NCBI GenBank assembly: GCA_964036155.1
Contig: OZ038423.1
Coordinates: 74,725,249-74,789,248, forward strand
DNA length: 64,000 bases
Reading direction: 5' to 3'
DNA from: Diploscapter coronatus
Taxonomy: Eukaryota; Nematoda; Chromadorea; Rhabditida; Rhabditidae
The translations under genes were made by a program, and so were the position numbers. Below the pieces are notes generated by a model. That model was not told where the DNA came from. It ran no database searches and saw only the letters and a list, made by a program, of their open reading frames with translations. Positions 26,721-38,076 of the stretch are shown here, piece after piece (positions within the stretch are counted from its first letter, which is position 1; every line of letters starts with the position of its first letter).

Positions 26721-27852
26721 ACACTGTAGATGCGAAGGCACTAAAAATAAACAACGACCGAAAAGAATTTGGATAAAAAATGATGCATGAAAATCCTTCA
26801 GGGGGGCATTTCTGAATATGTTAATTGGTGAGACGAATAAGTGTAAAAGTCGAAACTGTTTACTTTGAAAGACGAAAATATTGATACTCTTCGCTACCGG
26901 CAACCTAAGTCAATTGCCGAGTATCATACTGTGAGTGAAGAGAGAGGGAGTGTGAGAATCCAGGAGGAAGAAAAGAAGGAGAAAAAAGAGTGAGAGTATT
27001 GGGAAGTGATACAAAATGAGGGAAATCCAAAGACAATTGAGAGATCTCATGGGCGATATATAGCAAATCAAACAGAGGCAAAGGCTCCTAGAAGGGAGAG
27101 AGAAAGATGTTAGGGCTTCGGCAGAGAGGAAAAGAGAAATAAAGAAAAGAATGAGGATAATTATGGGCAGCACTGCGCGCTGCCTTCCAGGCACAAAACG
27201 AAGAGCGGAAGCTAAGACGCTCTTGGGTCTGCTCTTCGTAGAGACGAAGGCAGGAAGGGACCAGGTGAGTCTCTGTCTGAGGGTCTGAGGAGGGCCATTA
27301 TCGAGGAAGGTCTTCAGAATCTTCAGCAAAGGAAAATTTGAGGGATCGACATTGGTTGGGCTAAAATTTTCGGATTTGTTCAGAAATATTTAAAAAGAAA
27401 AAAAATGTATCGTGAAGATCAACTTTTATTCACAAAAATGTGACCTCGCTTTGATGAAGGATTAGGTTATATTTGAAGACCGATTGATGAGATCACTAAA
27501 GGCTAAGGGATTGGAATAATTGACAGCGCTAACCTGTCAAATGAGCATAGCAGGCGAAGAAGATGCCAAGACGCACCCATATTTGGTGAAGAAATGAAAA
27601 GGAAAAATTGGCTCCAAAAAATCGAAGGATCATTTTACTAAATCGCTTTCGATAATTATCATAAATGAATCACAAAATTTGCTATGCTTTCCAATATTTT
27701 ATATATTTATATATCATTTTTCCAAATTGTTGATATGTTTAGTTGCTCATGTACAAGTACCCCATTGGGTCTATCCAAATTGTCTCTGTTGACTTTGAAT
27801 AAGTAAGAAGAGGGCCTAAGTAAGTGGGTGTGGAAGAATAGAGCCCCCTTAC

Positions 27853-27882
27853 TTTTTGTAGGGCAAAGACGCGACGATTCAT
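27853..27882 (-). CDS. egl-43: Possible alternative first coding exon of egl-43
   Basis: Inside a GC-rich island (about 27840-28020) the minus strand has an ATG (27882) reading MNRRVFALQK and running into a strong donor, AAA|GTAAGG, in phase 0. The egl-43 exon acceptor at about 24443 is also phase 0: translated from the acceptor it reads KTSR and then the MSIDGEF start. Joining the two across a 3.4-kb intron keeps the frame and gives a 14-residue N-terminal extension. This is inference from frame and splice consensus only; C. elegans egl-43 is known to have long and short isoforms. Confidence 0.3.
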
Positions 27883-30800
27883 CGTCAGATTGTAACGGCG
27901 CCCCAATGCGAATAGACAATCAAACGCGCTCCGAGACGAATGCGCAGTACGCACAATGCGACAAAGGCGCGCACTTCCGCACCACACCGCCCTCACACAA
28001 CCACACAACTAGAGAACTGTACGGTAAATATTAGGAACTGCGAGAAAAACAACGATGACTCGTTTGCAGGAAGCATGAACACCTATAAATAGGTTCCAGC
28101 ATATCGGAAAAAATTTGGCAAGTTATGGATAAGCTTCAGCCACCTTTTATGTTTATGGGGCTGGATTCCAAAGTTGCTAGATGTAGCTACGAGTCAAAAC
28201 TTTCAAAATCTTCTCGCAAAACTATAAATTTAGACCTATTTGAAACATACAGTACTTTTTATCTAATGCGAAAATAGAATAACTTCATTCATGTGATATG
28301 GTAGTTATCATCATAAGGCCTAAAGCAACGAGGGCTGATTTGAATTGCGAGCGGGGGAGTGGGATAGGAGAATTGAAGGAATTGAATGGATGAAGCTAGA
28401 GGATAAATATGGAGATTTTGACTACAAAATTGACGGAGCAACGAGACGCGCACACAAATGAAAATGAAATCCTTGGTGTGGGAAAGGCGCACTATTCGAG
28501 CATATCTATGAGGTACATTAGAAGAGATAAACAATCTAGGTGAGATATCTGAGATTCAGATTAGAAAAGTTCATCAAATATGAAAATAAAGACGAATAAA
28601 ACAAAACATTGGATATTCTGATTTCCTGTGGAAAATGGGCGTAATACTGAAGGAGAGTATAGGTAACCTTTGGACTTCAGGTAATCTCATTTTTCGAAAT
28701 GCAACTCGGAAGGGAAACCCATCTCTATGGAGGTTTTTAAATGTAGGAGAGGAAACGAGATTTGCGTACTTTTTCATTAACGCAAAAAATCATTGTTTTG
28801 AAGGTTACTTTATCTCAGAAATTAGATTCTCAAAAATTTACATGAAAAATTGACTTTTAGCATAGAAAGTCGGGAATTTTAGAGTTTTTCAGAGATATTG
28901 GATTTCGACAAAAACTCCGGACAACATGACGAAACTTTCACATCAGCCGCAAAGTGTCATCGTTCATAAAATTCCCATTATAAAAGGCACCACCGGCAAT
29001 CACAAAAGCGATATCTCATCACATCCTAGGGCATAGCTCTTGAAAACTGTTCGAGGTAACTTTTGCATAGTCCATATCGGCTATCTTTTTGTGTCATTTT
29101 TGCCCGGATCGATGAAATTTCGACGAGTCAATAAGACCGAGGATTTCGAGGGATTTTGTCCATAAATCTTTTCGGGGATAAAGTGAGCTAAATTGATAAT
29201 ATCCGAGATTATACCAGTGTTAAAGTTTCTTTAAATGGCGCGGGATGAACCTCGGATAAGTTTAAATCAGTATTGAAATTCGGCCCCAGGATGAGCCGTG
29301 GATAAACTTGCAGAAGGACAAACGAATTGGATAGTGGTCGCATTTGAAGAAGCCACCGATCTAACGGATTTTATGGTTTAGCTTCGGATAAAAATCGACG
29401 AAAATGAAGCGACCGAGGATTTTCGCTTTCTAATGAATTCAAAAATATGCGCCCATATTATTGTAGGATGTCTAGTTTGAATCGTGCAAACAAAGTATCT
29501 CCGCATGCATATTTCGAGTTTAGAAGAATTTACCAAAATTCATAAAACGTTTTTCTAAGCGCCAATATTTTAGAGTGTCTCATACGTAGCTGGCGATGAG
29601 GTATGTTTCAATGCAAGGGAGATAGAAAATGGAAAAATGCAATTTTAGTAATATCATGCTTTCCCTGTTATAGTCAGTCAATAAGTCGTAACTCAACACA
29701 AGGGTTTATTGTAGTTACGAGGAAAAGACAATGTTACGATGAGGAGAGAATTGCAGAAGGACGGGGAGGGGATATTTTTGAAAGGTGGAGATCAATAATT
29801 TGCACATAAGCACACACTTACAGACGGATTTTAAAAATTAAACTCAACGATAGGAGGAACTATTGTGAAACATGATTGAGAACTTGATAGACAAGAAGTT
29901 TACCTAACGTTGTTGGGAAAAATAAGGCACACTGAAAATGAGGCATTGATGCTACGGTATGTGTGATGCTTAGGTCAATAAAGAAAGATTCTCTCAAAAA
30001 GGAAGAAGTGAGTCCGGATTTTTGCATCATACAAGACAAGTCGAAATGTGCAAGCAGATAGAAAATGTCGGAGAGAAGGATGCAGAAACTGGGAAATAGT
30101 GAGGAAATCGAGAGAGAATGCAGAGAAATACTCAAATAAGGAATCGTTCTTCACTCGGGAAGCGATTGAATACAGACAAACAGAGCCACTTCTTGAAAGG
30201 GATTACGGTAAGTGGAAAGTTAGAGAGCACAGAGAGAGGAAAGACGAACAATCGCTCTTTTCCTGCTCAAGTGCGGTAAAGTGCGGGAGAATCCTTGAAT
30301 CCTTGAGCACGATCATGATAAGGGGAAGATAAGTCATCTATTTGGGCTGATAAACAAACCACGCCCATTTGGTGAAAGTCAGGTGAAATATCGATATTTC
30401 GAAAGAACAGCAAACTCATTCTCGAAACAGTTCGAACGCGTTTCACCAAGTCTCATTGCGTCAAAGCATTCGACTGAAAGCCGACCGATTCGGGGTATGA
30501 AGAAAACAGCCGACGCGCCGCTTTTTCAATGAGATTTTGTAACATCTGGCCAAACTGGTGATGCATCGCCAAATCTCGCGCTTTTCGATGTTCGGTTGAA
30601 GTAAAATGTGGGTGCTGCTTTTCTCGAAAATTTGAAATACCTAACAAAGTTTCCTTCACAAAATCATCTGCACGTCCGACTTTTTCATCAAATGACAGAA
30701 AATGAATAAGGCAAACTAGCTATTTTACTTTATCAAATCTTGATCGAATTTCTTATGTGTACTATTGCGTTTCATATTTTCTTCATTCTTCCAACTAGCA

Positions 30801-33800
30801 ATAGAAGGTAGGTGTCGCCGAGTAATTCTGTTAAAATTGTCTCGGGAGCAAGTTGCTGTCTATTTCTCTTCTTCAGAAATACTGTGTCGTGCCTCAGACG
30901 AGATTGCAATTTGTGATTGCGAGAGCAGCGAATTTATTGTGTTTTTGCGTGTCGTATTTCTTTTTGCTCTCTTATTTTCGAGTGTTCTCTAAGCACTATC
31001 CGAAATTGGATTTTCCTTGCACAGGTTCAGTGATTCATATCAGATAAAGAAGAAGAAAAGACACTTGTATATCTTCGAAAGCACCCGTTTTATGCAACAT
31101 AAAGATGTGAAGAAAATATAGATTGCATCACGTATATACAGAAAAGCTTGAAAATTTATACAGTCGCAAGGTCGTAATGCTGATTTCTGTACCATGCAGA
31201 AATGCTGCGATTTAGGAGAAATCATGGTTCTTTGGGACATCGAAAGAAATATGGAAAACTAGTGGATAGAGAGCAGTCATGGCTAATGATAGGATTTTTC
31301 ATGTCCTTTTCCCAAAATTTCAAAGAATCATGTGCTCCAGACTTGTTTAAAAAACTAAAATATTTTCACTTTGGTATGGCAAACATGTTTTTGTTTATTA
31401 TTGTTGCGCAGTCCCTCGTATTTAGTCGCAATTCCGATCTAACCCAAATTAGCATACGCTATGCGCATCAATCCTCAATGATCTCACTCCTCCGCAATCC
31501 TTATTATTTGATTCGTCGTCCTCTCGACCGACAACCTTCCATCTCTGCACGACTCAATAAAAGGTTAACCCAACTTCGAGATTGTCCTTGTTAGCCCACT
31601 CGCCAGTGACACAACAACTATTTTCAGCAAATTAGATATGTTTCACAACAACAATGGTCGATGCACAATAATATCAATCTCATTCAGAATGGGGAGAGAA
31701 TGAGTAGGTACTTAGGAATTGATGAGATATCCCGATCGCTCAGGTAATTTGTCATGTATAGCTTCGAGCATAACATCTCTTCTCTCTCAATGAAGAAGGG
31801 CTCAATCTGTCTGTCTGTTTGTCTGTCTTTCTTCACTCCCCATTCTCTCTAACTCCTTTTTTGTCTCTCTAACCCAGCAAATTCCATATTCATGCGGGTA
31901 ATCACGACAGGAAAATTGAAGCGCGCGTGATAGGTTACCTGGAGAGGGGAGAGGAGACAAAAGGTTGGATCTTACTTCGAGAATTTCGGGGAATTTCCGA
32001 AATTCTTATCTTAGACCTAAGATTTTTGAATTTCACAAGAAAACTTTTATTAATTAGATTTTAGACTATTTCGTCATTGATGAGGTTAACCTTTTCCAAT
32101 TCCGAAAATCACGACGAAGCATGACAAAGCGAAGGTGATTAGCGACGAAACGCACATTATTGCTCTCGCCTTGAGCAGTTATGACACAATTAATGAAATG
32201 ATAAGGATTACTGTAGCTGATAAGTTATTTCCCTATATGACTGATAAGGATTTGCTCCTTCGCATTTGCTGAAATAAGATTTGCGGGGATAATTGAAGAA
32301 GCAGGGGAGAAGATGTTATGCTCGAATAAAAGCACTTTGCCTTGCACTATATGAATGACAGCATCATTATGAAGAGAATGGTGTACTGTAACTAAAATGT
32401 AAGTAAATATTACAATAAAAAGCTGATCTTCCTTCTTTTTCTATCTTGCCAAAGTCCAGGAATAGTACAAATGATGGCATAACAGATTGTTCTTGAATAA
32501 TTCGTTTCTTTGTTTCTCTGGTATCTCTCCATTTTGAGTAATCTTTCAATCCCTCTTACTCATTACCTATCCTCTTTCAGCACAATGTATGCCAACTTGT
32601 TAACCATGCATAATTTATTCATGAGAGTCCGGCCGGTGTACCGCATTACAACCATTTTGCAAAAATTGATGATAGGGAAAGATTTTCGTCTATTTTTGGG
32701 GGACATTTTCTATTATAGAAAAGATAACGTTTTTCCCAAGGAATGCTCATTAGTAAAAGGCAAAATATTGTAAAATAGTTAGAAATTGAATCAAAATCGG
32801 GACACCTTCGATAATCAGTATAGAAACACTCCAAATTAAGATTACCTAAATCTTCCACTTATGATGCAATATCTGGCTCCAATACCCTCGAAATAGAGAT
32901 GTGCTTGCCCATTACCTATATGAGGAATTGGTAAGTGCCAGTTAAGGTTACTGAATTATGCAATCGCGTATCCCAGACGATTGCAGCTGCATGCGAGCAA
33001 GCGAGTTAATGAGTGCGCTAAAACTGGCATTGAGGCGAGTAATTAAGAAAATGCACACGAACTGTAGACATGTCTCAATCAGGGATAATTTTTAGGCATT
33101 TAAAACATTTCTCATATGTTTCAACATGTCATTTGATTATAAAAAGATACCTTTAAATATTACATTTCTGACTGAAGTATACTGCTTTAATAAAATATTT
33201 ACTAGATGTTCGTATGAAAGACAACAACTTTATCTTTCAGTGATAAATATTTCTTCACGACGTCATTTTAGAGTCAATTTAAAATAGTCAGATTACTGTA
33301 GTTAGAATAAAATGACGTCATCAAATTTCATCCCTCTTTGATCAAATTTGAATAAATCAGAGATGAGAAAATAATCGCTTCGAAACCCGTAAAACTGATA
33401 AAAATAAATAAAGAAAAAACGAATAAAAAGGTGAATAGAGATTTTTAGGATTTGCCGAAAAATAGAGGTCCTAAAATAAATATTCAAGAAAATATTTTAG
33501 ATCAAACCTTGTAACAGTCAGTCATAGAAAAAGGCACAAAGCTAAATTTCTAAATTATCAAGGGAAAGGGAGATAAGAAAAGTGAACTTCGAACTACATT
33601 TCAGGAAAAATAAACCGAGTTTATCTTACATTCTACTACACAAATAGGCTGTTTAGGATAAAAAACGACTTTAAGTATACTATTTTCTCTGAATGAAGAA
33701 AAAATCACTCAATTTGGGAGTAGATAATTTTTAGCTTCTATTCAAGAAATTATTCCAGCAATAATAAAACCGACAAGTATAAAAAATTCAGAAAGGCAAG

Positions 33801-33853
33801 CCAGGAATAAAAGGAATTTTAACTTTCAAACCTGGAAAAATAAGTTATAATTA

Positions 33854-34223
33854 GGGACCGCGTTTTGTTTTGTATAGTTCATAATTTTCTGTAATTGTCT
33901 ATTGTAAATAATCAAATATGATTAACTAAGACATTCGTGAAGAAAAAATAAAACAAAAATCATTTTTGATCGAAAGATGCCACCAAAATCGGCCAGGAAA
34001 ATGAACACGATTTCGTGGTATAAAAGCTCCGCGAGCGCCTGCGGACGCACACCTCCTGACAAGATTTTCCGGTGAATAACCGTTTTTATAGGTGGTGCAT
34101 CGATTCTGATAGCGATCTTTCGTGAACACCAACTTTGAAAGGGACTTGCTTCCTATTTTTGGGGCTTTCAATGACTATTTTTGAACAAAAGTGAAAAATG
34201 AAAAGGGTGGAGTTTGCGGTCCC
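33854..34223. mobile_element. Small non-autonomous DNA transposon (MITE) with TA target site
   Basis: The terminal inverted repeat GGGACCGC (33854-33861) is matched by GCGGTCCC (34216-34223), and both ends are flanked by TA (33852-33853 and 34224-34225), the signature of Tc1/mariner-type insertion. The 370-bp interior is non-coding apart from a minor minus-strand open frame of 81 codons with no recognised family. The left end reads GGGACCGCGTTTTG and the inverted right end GGGACCGCAAACTCC, so the perfect repeat is only 8 bp. Confidence 0.6.
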
Positions 34224-34361
34224 TAGTTAATTTAGAAACCTTGGCTTACCCCTCTGAAAATTGAGCAGGATAATCGATGATGGATTGCAACAGTCAATGC
34301 ACGAAATGGACGGAGTTTGATAGGAAATGGGCGAGGCCAAAGTCAGGAATCATCTTGGCAC

Positions 34362-35953
34362 TCAGACAGGGTATTTCGACTCAGGAGCTAGTCGGTCCAG
34401 GAGCTAAACAGTCGCAAAACTATAACGAAAGTTGCTTTTGAAACTGGTATTCTTGAAATTTACAATTTGTATTTTTCAAAAACATAAAGGAGGAAGTCTA
34501 GAGAAATGATAAACTTTCTCTTTTCGTAATATCAAAAATGACGAAAAGATATTTAGGAAATGTAGTAATTTTACCTGACGAATTCCGGGCAGATAGGTGA
34601 TTTGATTGACACCGGGTATGCTCCTCATCAGGTTGACGATGCCGGGCAAAAATCCACTGAAATTTTGAAAAGAAAATACTATACAGTCTTATAAGACGGT
34701 CGAAAAGACAATTAATAACTGAATAATCCAAATTTCTATTCAACGAGAATTCGCAAATAGAAACTTCTATCAACCAATACTAAGAGAAAAAAAAACTAAA
34801 AATTGCCTACCCGAAGAGCAGAATGAAGCCCCAGATCTCGAGGATGATGCCGATCAGAGGATAGCCGATCAGGACAATCAGAATGCCTGGAATTATAAAA
34901 ATGTATTCCGCCTTCAAGACGCAGCATGAAGATGTTATGGAGTATTTAGCGTTCATAAATGCATTTCAGTTAAGTTTCAGACAATGAAAACAAATAGTTT
35001 TGAACAGTTGTTTCACGACTCTTTAAGGATAAATATAAATACAAAAATACGAACCTCCAAAGAAGAGAATACTGCCTTTGAGTTTTCTGACTTCGAAGAA
35101 GAAGACCAGTGTCCTCTGGATACCGATGATGCATGTGATGCCGCAGATGAACAGCAGCTAAATTTATCATTTCTGATTCTTATCGTAAAAGATGAACATT
35201 TGTAAGAGTATTTTTAACGAATAGGCGTGCCAGAAAGGTATTAGATTGGGAGGAATGTTTTGTCAGATGAAATGTCTTCTTCAAGTATACTTTTACCATT
35301 TTACACCTACTCAACTCAGTTCCCGATTAAATTTTACTATTCATTCATCCTATGTTCATGGCTAAGCATATCTAGCCTAGCTTTATCAGGTTCGCTCTTC
35401 ATTTTGGAGAATAGTAAAATCCAAAAATAGAATATGACAAAACTTTCTTACCAACTTGTTACTTTTCTCATATTATTTCGTGAAGGTGACTACTTTTGTA
35501 TGCCATCAAAAATAGACAGGAAAATGAAAAGTATAAAACAAAAAATGAAAGAAAACTCACATTTCCAATGGCGAGAAGGGCGGAATCGAGGAAAAGAAGA
35601 ATGCCGAGGAAAATGAAGAACACTCCGAACGCTGTCAAACCCACGCCGATTTCTGCAACGTTTATTTATTTATTTTGAAATATTTCCTTCGAAATGATGA
35701 ACGAAGCTATCTGCGCCTAATTAACTACTCAAGCAAAGTAATGGAATTGTTTCTCGAACAAAATGAACCAACTTTGATCATCTTATTTTTTCATTCTGTC
35801 CAAGAATATACCTAGTTTTTCGCGTTATAACGTACGTTTTCTACGAAGCCTTATGTTAGTTTCACTATTATTGGCTTCTAAAATTCTAAAAGTAACAAGA
35901 AATGCAAATTTCAACAGATGCTTACGTTTTGTGGACGACACCTCGAAATTCAT
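34362..35953 (-). CDS. GOT1-type vesicle transport protein
   Basis: Small tetraspanning membrane protein of the ER/early Golgi needed for membrane traffic. Six exons. Exon 1 MNFEVSSTK (start 35953). Exon 2 (about 35562-35652) [20 protein letters not shown], with the first membrane segment and [11 protein letters not shown]. Exon 3 (about 35055-35158) [16 protein letters not shown] and [11 protein letters not shown]. Exon 4 (about 34811-34887) [14 protein letters not shown]. Exon 5 (34575-34656) [14 protein letters not shown] and YLPGIRQ. The terminal exon (34362-34403) reads [13 protein letters not shown] then TGA. Length (about 140 residues), four hydrophobic stretches and the conserved RKLKGS and LPGIR match GOT1B. 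It shares a divergent promoter with dUTPase. The terminal exon is short and was placed by frame and family similarity. Confidence 0.92.
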
Positions 35954-36101
35954 CATTGTCGAGTGATTTGAAGGGGACCAACTTTGAGTGCGGCGCCTCT
36001 AGAAGCGGTCGGCTGAATTGCGGTAGTATTCTCAAAACTTATCAAAGGAAATAAAAAGTTAATCCGGAAAAAAACGAAGGATTTCCGACCGACTTACGTT
36101 C

Positions 36102-36162
36102 CACGTCCCACTATCCGTACAACGAATGCGAGTTTTTTACAGCGTACTCTGCGTTTAAGCGC
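36102..36162 (-). repeat. Conserved 60-bp element, copy B (inverted)
   Basis: The plus strand reads TCCGTACAACGAATGCGAGT in the core, the exact reverse complement of the core of copy A at 10948-11009; flanks on both sides also match with few differences. It lies about 150 bp upstream of GOT1 and about 530 bp upstream of dUTPase. Confidence 0.7.
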
Positions 36163-36541
36163 GTAGTTAAAATTCAATGAAAGGGAGGGCGAATGGAAAA
36201 TGCATTCTCGTTCCGTTGAAATACGAAGTGTTGAAATTCCGGACCGGTTTTTTCGGCTTCTCGAAAATATTCTGGAATTCTAGAGCGAATAATTTTCTAA
36301 GTCTAAATTCCGGCTAACTTATTATCTGGTATTCACATTTTTCCTGAACCAGTGGTCTCTTATTCGTCCTTAAAATGGAAATTAAGGATGTTTTTGAAAC
36401 ACTCGAAACTACTCTGGGGATTTTCTAAAGGGTTGACTAGGATATCTCTAAATGGAAAGCTTCAGTGAGTTTTGCAAATTCTTTCATTTTTGGCTTTGAC
36501 TTTACAAATCAATTCGTTTTTTCCAACAAAAAAAAGGGCGG

Positions 36542-36560
36542 GCGCGGGAAAACTTGGCGC
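36542..36560. promoter_or_regulatory. Paired E2F-like sites upstream of dUTPase
   Basis: GCGCGGGAAA (36542-36551; reverse TTTCCCGCGC) and TTGGCGC (36554-36560) both match the E2F consensus TTTSSCGC family and stand side by side, about 130-145 bp before the dUTPase ATG. E2F/DP (EFL-1/DPL-1 in nematodes) drives S-phase genes including dUTPase in animals, so a replication-linked control site is likely. Binding is not shown. Confidence 0.55.
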
Positions 36561-36687
36561 TCGATTTGCCAAACCTCGAAAATCTTCATTTGAACATTTT
36601 TCTGGATGTGTGTTCCCTTTTTTCTCGTTACAATGCCTTTAAAATTAAATTTCCCGAATTTTCTAAAACCCCTATCCCAGATTCGAA

Positions 36688-37670
36688 ATGCCGCTGACTG
36701 CGATGGAGAACCACTCCCCGGTAAATGAGCCGGCCGCGAAGCTGCACAAACCCGAGACCGGGGCTGGGGACGCGGTTGCCGAGCAGAACGAACACCAGGC
36801 TCACGTAAATGAACCTGTTCTTAAGGGTGCCAAACAAGAAATATTTGCAGAACGAGTCGAGACTCTCTGTTCGTTTCCGTAAGCTGGTGGAATCCGCACA
36901 CGCACCCACTCGCGGGTCTGCAGAGGCGGCCGGTCACGATCTCCATGCCGCTGAGAAAGCCGTCGTTCCGGCTAGAGGTTAGAAGTTAGATATAAAAGAA
37001 AAACATTTGAAAGATCTGTATTTCACTAGCTTTTTTCTCTACCGAAAACGACGAGGTACAAATATCGCGTTTTTAGTCAGTAGCAAATAAAGTATTCGAA
37101 AATAATCCTTGTAAAAATGTCTTTTTTCAGGCCGCGCGATGATCTCGACGGGTCTGCAGGTGGAACTGCCCCTGGGCTACTACGGTCGCGTGGCGCCCCG
37201 CTCGTCGCTGGCAGCGAAGCACTCGATCGATGTCGGTGCCGGGGTGGTCGATTCCGACTACAGGGGCGAGCTCAAGGTCATCCTCTTCAACTTCAGCGAT
37301 CACGATTTCGAGGTTATTTTTTCGCAAAATAGTCTTAAATGAACAACTACAAATTTGATGGGGATTGTTTTGGTTGAAGGTCATTTTTCCGTTCCGAAAT
37401 CTTCCAACTCTGATAGATTCGTGCAGTTTTTCCCTTTTTTAAATCAACTAATTCGAATTTCGCTTGACCAATGCATTAGAAATTTGAAAATTAAACGCAA
37501 ATTTCTTCCAGTTAAGAAAATAACATTTTTGACTATTGCAGGTCAACATCGGCGACCGCATCGCGCAACTGATCTGCGAGCGGATCGCGCACGTGGACTT
37601 CGTCGAGACGAACGAGGAGCTGCAGGCCACGGACAGAGGTGCGGGAGGATTCGGGTCCACTGGAAAATAG
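36688..37670 (+). CDS. dut-1: dUTPase (deoxyuridine triphosphatase)
   Basis: Hydrolyses dUTP to dUMP, keeping uracil out of DNA and feeding dTMP synthesis; homotrimer. Four exons: 36688-36804, 36851-36977, 37131-37312, 37542-37670 (TAG). The N-terminal 40 or so residues ([19 protein letters not shown]...) are a non-conserved tail. All five dUTPase motifs are present: [10 protein letters not shown] (motif 1, with His where Tyr is usual in AGYDL), APRSSLAAK (2), [13 protein letters not shown] (3), [12 protein letters not shown] (4) and [11 protein letters not shown] (5, the C-terminal arm closing over the nucleotide). The protein ends right after motif 5, as in other trimeric dUTPases. Exons are strongly GC-biased. 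Two E2F-like sites lie upstream. Confidence 0.95.
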
Positions 37671-38076
37671 GAGTGTACAAACACAGGTTCAACGATCTCA
37701 TCCGCAATCATTTTTTATCCTTGCACTCAATCCTTTGCAATTTCATCTAACTCGGTACTTGATTCTTTCATTTTAACAGAATTAGTTTGATCTGATTTTT
37801 CCATTTTATTCTTATTTCTTTGACTTGAAATAAACCGATTTTTATATAATATAATAAGTATTTATCTTTCACGTCGAAGCATAAATTTGGTTACAAACGA
37901 GTCAATAAGTAAGAAATGGCTCGTAAAGACAAAATTGAAAAACCTCGAAATGACTTAGAAAACCAGATACCAGATGCGTTGCCAAAATAATTTTTCATCG
38001 AGTAAATTTCAGAGAATAGAAAAAGCAGTCCGTTGTCTACCCGTGATTTGGAGTTGAGACTATATGGAAAAGAGGA
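37671..38076. other. Convergent 3' spacer, dUTPase / etc-1
   Basis: 405-bp AT-rich spacer between the stop codons; an AATAAA (near 37829) serves the dUTPase. Nothing else was recognised. Confidence 0.6.

Larger units (their letters stand above)
24431..34361. promoter_or_regulatory. ~10-kb gene-poor region upstream of egl-43
   Basis: No convincing protein gene was recognised on either strand. The sequence is AT-rich with long purine-biased tracts (GAGAGAGGAAGAG type) near 24780-24830, 25370-25500, 26940-27160 and 30050-30250, GC-rich islands at about 26460-26720, 27180-27300 and 27840-28020, a possible upstream egl-43 exon (27853-27882), recurring GATTACGGTA words, a TCTG microsatellite near 31806-31835 and a small transposon (33854-34223). 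The size fits the extended control region of a developmental transcription factor (inference); egl-43 itself is the nearest gene with its 5' end facing this region. Confidence 0.5.
35954..36687. promoter_or_regulatory. Divergent promoter, GOT1 (-) / dUTPase (+)
   Basis: 734 bp between the two start codons. It contains the second copy of the conserved 60-bp element (36102-36162, inverted relative to copy A) and, close to the dUTPase side, a GC-rich block with two E2F-like sites (36542-36560). No gene was seen in it. Confidence 0.6.

Noticed and set aside
31202..31594. 130-codon plus-strand open frame in the egl-43 upstream region
   Set aside because: Low-complexity translation with no family resemblance, no splice context and base composition like the surrounding non-coding DNA.
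31806..31835. TCTG-rich tract as a CRISPR or functional repeat
   Set aside because: Simple imperfect microsatellite only; no spacer structure.
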